Shown piece by piece: positions 6,217-10,057 of a stretch of 10,057 bases of DNA. A program made the translations under genes and the position numbers. Source of the stretch: an uncultured Saprospiraceae bacterium. Lineage in GTDB: Bacteria > Bacteroidota > Bacteroidia > Chitinophagales > Saprospiraceae. Position 1 is the first letter of the stretch. The number at the start of each line of letters is the position of its first letter. The notes beneath the pieces are model-generated. The model saw nothing but the letters and a program-made list of their open reading frames with translations, was not told the DNA's origin and did not search any database. Location of the stretch: contig CALFYH010000099.1 in the NCBI GenBank assembly GCA_937952155.1, positions 1-10,057 of the forward strand, read 5' to 3'.

Positions 6217-8424
6217 ATGAAAACAAACATGTACAAAAAAATCCATTGGTTACCTTTATTAATTCTATTGGTCACCATATCTTCACTTCAAGCAAAAAAG
6301 ACCGGCAATGCTTGGCCTTTTACACTCAATTGCCCGCCAAATGCTTATGTAAGTTGTACGGCAGAATTGTGGGATTTATCAGCTTACGGCAATGCCACAT
6401 ATTCGATGGGCCCATACACGTATCAAGCTGGCAATCCTACAGTGCAATACAACTTAAATAGTTGTAATGCAGGTACGATCACCCGAACATGGATGGTAGA
6501 GGATCAATACTGGAACTGGCATAGTTGCACACAGACAATTTATGTATCATCAGGTGGAAGTAGTGGGCCAGTGATCGATTGGCCAGAAGATATAGAATTG
6601 ACAGGTTGCAATCCTGATACAAATCCATACCATTTACCAGAACCTAATAATTATCCTACTTGGGAAGGAAGTGAATGTAGTATGTTGGGTAGATCCTATA
6701 GTGATATGCTATTTTATGTCAACAGCCAATGTAAAAAAATCATGCGTACTTGGAAAGTCCTTGATTGGTGCAATTACAGCCCAACCAATGGATATGGTAT
6801 TTATACAAAGGTTCAGATTATTTATCTTATCAATAACACAGCGCCAGCATTTACATGTCCAGCTGAAATCACTGTAAACGCATTCAATTGTAAAGATGCC
6901 TTGGTCACTGCTACACCTTTAACGATAGACCCAAGTGTTTGTGGTGGAAATTTTGAAATTACCAATAATTCACCTTATGCGACTTCCAAAGGAAAGGATA
7001 TTTCTGGTAAATACCCTATAGGAACGACCAAAGTAACTTATACTGTAAAATATGGTTGTGGTAAAACGAAGACTTGTACAACCAATGTAGTTGTCAAAAA
7101 TTCAGCTCGGCCTACACCATATTGTATTGCGCAGATTATCACTACATTGATGCCATTGGATACTGACCATGATGGCAAAGTTGATAATGGTATGGTAGAA
7201 ATTTGGGCAAAAGACCTAAATAAAGGCAGTTATTCGTCATGTGGATTTAATCCATTGAAGTTTTCTTTTTCTAAAAATGTAAATGAAACATCCAAGGTTT
7301 TTACTTGTGATAATATAGGCACAAATAAGGTAGAAATGTGGGTGACAGATAGCAGAGGCGGACAAGAATATTGCCTAGTTGACGTCATCATCCAAAATAA
7401 TGGTGCAAATATTCCTAATTGTCATCCCAAGCCTGTAGATCCGGTTTATCCTATTTATAGTCAGCGCGGCAACGTGCTTACACTTACAGATACGCCACTG
7501 AAGGATGCTGAAATCACACTCAAATATGTGGATCCAATTATAAAATATACAAGCACTTACGATACTACAGAAACCTTAGAACTTGATTCTTTTATCAATT
7601 TATCTGGTTATAAGTTGTATAGATATATTACTGTTCAAAAAATCACCGAACACAAGGATTCGACACTTCAATACATCACGAAGACTGTCAAAACGAATGC
7701 TGATGGAAAATATATCTTTGATAGCTTGACCATTCATGACAAAAAAATAGCGATTTCGGCAACGTATGAAGATGATAAACACAAAAATATCGACAATAAA
7801 GATGTAGAGTTATTGACCAAGTTTTTGTTGGGTGAAGTCACATTTACTAGCTACCACCAATATCTTGCATCTGATATCAATGAAGATGGTAAAATCGACA
7901 TAGCCGATCAGAATCTCTTGATGGAATTTGTAACAGGTGTCACACCATCATTGACTGGAAGACATCAATGGTATCTTCTGGACAAAAAAGCCACTTATAC
8001 CAAACCCGAAGATGTACTTACTAAGGCATTGCCATTAGTCGTGACATTGGATTCTTTGGTAGCTGTAAATCCTGTGGTTGATTTCATTGCTATCAAGAAA
8101 GGAAACATATCAGTAGATCCTGGTTCGTTTCAAGAAGTGGAAGCAGATAGTCGTAGCAAAGTCGAACTCGTAAATGATGTCAAGGCATATCCGAATCCAT
8201 TTACGGACATGGTGACTTTTAGTATCAATAGCGAAACATCAAATGAAGCTCAACTCAGAATATATAATGCTGCTGGAATGATGATTTATACAAAAGATCA
8301 AGTACTGACAAAGGGTCAAAACGAAGTGAATGTTAGATTGGACAATGATATCACGGGTTTGTTGTTATATACTTGGACATTGGGTAATCAACAATTTAAT
8401 GGCACATTGTCACGTATCAAGTAA
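6217..8424 (+). CDS. Secreted T9SS cargo with HYR, dockerin-like and sorting domains (735 aa)
   Basis: This is a large cell-surface or secreted protein exported by Sec and then the type IX system. From the chosen start, residues 1-26 form a signal peptide (KK, hydrophobic LPLLILLVTI, cleavage after SLQA). A cysteine-rich region (about 38-205) contains two 'RTWxVxD' modules (about 90-95 and 177-182). An HYR domain (hyalin repeat, Ig-like fold) covers about 210-294. An acidic calcium-loop-like segment DTDHDGKVD (315-323) follows. A carboxypeptidase-regulatory-like beta-sandwich (about 417-516) begins 'RGNVLTLTDTPLKDAEITL' and ends near 'NADGKYIFDSL'. A dockerin-like segment (about 527-576) has the calcium loop DINEDGKIDIAD. 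The C-terminal T9SS type A sorting domain (about 653-735) starts 'AYPNPFTDMVTF' and ends 'SRIK'. No enzymatic domain is recognisable, so an adhesin or structural matrix role is inferred. ATG at 6175 would add 14 residues before the signal peptide and is less likely; 6229 is another possible start. Confidence 0.88.
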   Translation: MKTNMYKKIHWLPLLILLVTISSLQAKKTGNAWPFTLNCPPNAYVSCTAELWDLSAYGNATYSMGPYTYQAGNPTVQYNLNSCNAGTITRTWMVEDQYWNWHSCTQTIYVSSGGSSGPVIDWPEDIELTGCNPDTNPYHLPEPNNYPTWEGSECSMLGRSYSDMLFYVNSQCKKIMRTWKVLDWCNYSPTNGYGIYTKVQIIYLINNTAPAFTCPAEITVNAFNCKDALVTATPLTIDPSVCGGNFEITNNSPYATSKGKDISGKYPIGTTKVTYTVKYGCGKTKTCTTNVVVKNSARPTPYCIAQIITTLMPLDTDHDGKVDNGMVEIWAKDLNKGSYSSCGFNPLKFSFSKNVNETSKVFTCDNIGTNKVEMWVTDSRGGQEYCLVDVIIQNNGANIPNCHPKPVDPVYPIYSQRGNVLTLTDTPLKDAEITLKYVDPIIKYTSTYDTTETLELDSFINLSGYKLYRYITVQKITEHKDSTLQYITKTVKTNADGKYIFDSLTIHDKKIAISATYEDDKHKNIDNKDVELLTKFLLGEVTFTSYHQYLASDINEDGKIDIADQNLLMEFVTGVTPSLTGRHQWYLLDKKATYTKPEDVLTKALPLVVTLDSLVAVNPVVDFIAIKKGNISVDPGSFQEVEADSRSKVELVNDVKAYPNPFTDMVTFSINSETSNEAQLRIYNAAGMMIYTKDQVLTKGQNEVNVRLDNDITGLLLYTWTLGNQQFNGTLSRIK

Positions 8425-8446
8425 GATTTAATAATCAAATAGAAAG

Positions 8447-8482
8447 AGCGTTTGGAATTACATGAATTTCAGACGCTTTTTT
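8447..8482 (+). terminator. Intrinsic terminator after the T9SS cargo gene
   Basis: A 13-bp stem, agcgtttggaatt (8447-8459) with aatttcagacgct (8465-8477), contains two G-U pairs and a 5-nt loop, followed by TTTTTT (8477-8482). The stem can extend outward by a few A-T pairs. It lies 22 bp past the stop codon. On the minus strand the following bases are only moderately T-rich (CTCTTTCTATTTG), so it may act weakly on the convergent operon; that operon ends at 8496. Confidence 0.9.
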
Positions 8483-8495
8483 ATTTATAAATGAA

Positions 8496-9515
8496 TTATA
8501 CTGCTAGTAAAAATTGTATGGTATCTATTCCATCCGCAAAGCTATCTATCGCTGGACATTGAGCTTGACCAAATTTTTCTGTTTTAAGTCCATTCAGATC
8601 TTCTTGACTGATAATGCATTGGATTTCATCTTTATAAGCTTCAAGCCATTGGACAAGTGAAGTCTCGTTAGCATAATAATCGTAATGAAGACATCCGATC
8701 CTAGATAATAAAGATTCACTTTGCTTGAGGATCATAAAGTCATTATGCAAAAAGTTTTCTTTATTCAACAAAAATAGTGCAGTATTATAGTCAACATTGT
8801 TTTTGTATTTATTGTGATTGATGTACTCTTTATATGGATCGAAAGCCCGAAACAACTTTGTCAAATCATAATTTTCAGGTACCAAAATCTTACTAACATT
8901 TCGGCATCCTAGACCAAAATAACTGAAAATATCTTGTCCCAAAACGGTGAGTTCCTCATCACTTTCTTTTCCACTGATAACAGCAACACTATTGCGATTG
9001 CGACGGATGATATGTGGTACATCTTTCAAATAATATTCAAAATGTTTGGCTGTCGAGTTGCTACCAGTTGCTATGGCTGCATCAAAATCTTTTAGTTTAT
9101 CTACAACTGTGATATAATTTGAAGATTCAGGAATACTATGAGAAATGAAGTGAATCACAAAATTCATCAAGGCTGTATCACTACCAGATAATTTGACAAT
9201 ACTTTTGTGTCCGACTAAAAATGTACACATCAAATCATGAAATCCCACCAAAGGAATATTGCCTGCCATGACAATACCGACATTTTTTGGTTGAATATTA
9301 TCGTCTAAATGATATTTTTCTGCTAAGGCATCTAAAGCGGTTTTGGTTAAAAATTGAGTGCTGATAGCATCCAAGGCTTGCCGGATGTTATTTTGGGTAA
9401 ACCAAGGATTTTCTATCTCGGCCTTGAGCATGATATATTCCAGTTCGGCATCATCGCTTTTGCGCATTTTATTGCCCAAATCTATGAGAACATCTATCCT
9501 TTCTTGTAAATTCAT
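8496..9515 (-). CDS. LuxC-type acyl-CoA reductase (339 aa)
   Basis: This protein is of the LuxC acyl-CoA reductase family (aldehyde-dehydrogenase superfamily), which reduces activated fatty acyl groups to aldehydes with NADPH. Visible motifs are 'VGIVMAGNIPLVGFHD' (79-94, nucleotide-binding start), 'HKSIVKLSGSD' (103-113), 'AIATGSNSTAKHFEYY' (147-162), 'IIRRNRNSVAVISGKE' (169-184) and 'FGLGCRNVSKILVP' (200-213). C204 is the presumed acyl-thioester cysteine. At 339 aa it is shorter than bioluminescence LuxC (about 480 aa), mainly at the N-terminus; short stand-alone versions are, as I recall, usual in Bacteroidota. No luxD, luxE or luciferase is nearby, so light production is not implied and the substrate is unknown. 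It lies 22 bp downstream of the DUF5686 gene on the same strand, probably in one operon. The start is the ATG at 9513-9515. Confidence 0.87.
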   Translation of the reverse strand: MNLQERIDVLIDLGNKMRKSDDAELEYIMLKAEIENPWFTQNNIRQALDAISTQFLTKTALDALAEKYHLDDNIQPKNVGIVMAGNIPLVGFHDLMCTFLVGHKSIVKLSGSDTALMNFVIHFISHSIPESSNYITVVDKLKDFDAAIATGSNSTAKHFEYYLKDVPHIIRRNRNSVAVISGKESDEELTVLGQDIFSYFGLGCRNVSKILVPENYDLTKLFRAFDPYKEYINHNKYKNNVDYNTALFLLNKENFLHNDFMILKQSESLLSRIGCLHYDYYANETSLVQWLEAYKDEIQCIISQEDLNGLKTEKFGQAQCPAIDSFADGIDTIQFLLAV

Positions 9516-9537
9516 AACGTGTCTTATACTCTAAAAT

Positions 9538-10057
9538 CTAATTTATTTGCCCATTGAACAATTGGGACAGTCGAATCGTAAAACCGTGATCCCTGAATCC
9601 ATATTTGTCAAAAGCAAAAGTATAGTCTAAATCAAAAATCTGAAATGGCCCAATTCTAAAGTTTTCTAAACCAATGAATGGTTCGATATATTGACCTTTA
9701 TCTGGCTGATACAGTGCCGAAAATCCAGTGACAAACTTTAAAGGTGTTTTGTTGAGCAATGGTATTTTGTCTGAGATGTACCCGTTAAAGTGATGCCTGA
9801 AGTTGACTTGCATATAATGTTTGTCGGTACTGAATTCATAATAAGGCATGAGATTAAATGAACTGAGCTCTGGACTGATTGGGCTGGAAAGTTCATTTCC
9901 TAAAGGATGGAAGTAATCTCCAAAAAACGTAGGTTTACTGCTCAAAAATGTACCTGCTTCTATATTATAGCTAAAATAACCGAGCAATCTTGCATTTACA
10001 TACGAATCTCTAAGTTTAAATATCAGCTTATGAAAAGTTTTTGCATCGGACGACAAT
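9538..10057 (-). CDS. DUF5686-family outer-membrane protein, C-terminal part (cut by right edge)
   Basis: The last 172 codons of a protein whose start lies beyond the right edge. The sequence alternates short amphipathic strands and turns, as in an outer-membrane beta-barrel. It has the pattern I associate with the C-terminus of DUF5686 proteins, which carry an N-terminal carboxypeptidase-regulatory-like domain. Signature pieces are 'FNLMPYYEFSTDKHYMQVNF', 'HHFNGYISDKIPLLNKTPLK', a 'FIGLENFRIGPFQIFDLDYT' strand pair and 'HGFTIRLSQLFNG' near the end. The terminal residue is Asn, not the aromatic typical of many barrel proteins. The family's function is not established; an envelope role is inferred. 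It precedes the acyl-CoA reductase gene by 22 bp, so the two probably share a promoter outside the window. Confidence 0.8.
   Translation of the reverse strand, partial: LSSDAKTFHKLIFKLRDSYVNARLLGYFSYNIEAGTFLSSKPTFFGDYFHPLGNELSSPISPELSSFNLMPYYEFSTDKHYMQVNFRHHFNGYISDKIPLLNKTPLKFVTGFSALYQPDKGQYIEPFIGLENFRIGPFQIFDLDYTFAFDKYGFRDHGFTIRLSQLFNGQIN

Noticed and set aside
8496..9515. Bioluminescence (lux) locus
   Set aside because: Only a LuxC-family reductase is present. No luciferase subunits, LuxD or LuxE occur nearby in the window.

Overview
The window looks like chromosomal DNA from a Bacteroidota bacterium, most likely of the family Saprospiraceae. The evidence is low GC, genes without clear Shine-Dalgarno sequences, TAnnTTTG promoter elements, a secreted protein with an HYR domain, 'RTWxVxD' motifs and a type IX secretion tail, a DUF5686 protein, and a Bacteroidota-type dihydroorotase. 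The family assignment is inference; the phylum is well supported.

Left part (1-825): the N-terminal end of a Bacteroidota tyrosine recombinase runs off the left edge. About 300 bp of non-coding DNA separates it from a tRNA-Arg(TCT) gene on the same strand, which has its own promoter element and a strong hairpin terminator. A recombinase next to the 3' end of a tRNA gene suggests the edge of an integrated element extending leftwards. The non-coding stretch also carries a tandem 11-bp repeat.

Centre (826-8482): a complete dihydroorotase gene (pyrC, minus strand) is divergent from a two-gene unit of overlapping paralogues. Both encode LTA-synthase-like membrane enzymes of the alkaline-phosphatase superfamily, with five membrane segments and an extracytoplasmic catalytic domain. 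They differ at the presumed nucleophile, Ser in the first and Thr in the second. A separately promoted gene follows, encoding a large cysteine-rich secreted protein with HYR, carboxypeptidase-regulatory-like, dockerin-like and T9SS sorting regions. It ends at a clear intrinsic terminator.

Right part (8496-10057): two convergent minus-strand genes, probably one operon. The upstream one is the C-terminal end of a DUF5686 outer-membrane protein, cut by the window edge. The downstream one is a LuxC-type acyl-CoA reductase.

Most of the window is ordinary housekeeping and cell-envelope content. I see no CRISPR array, insertion sequence, rRNA or obvious defence system. The points most worth following are the putative island boundary at tRNA-Arg and the tandem LtaS-like pair in a Gram-negative lineage.
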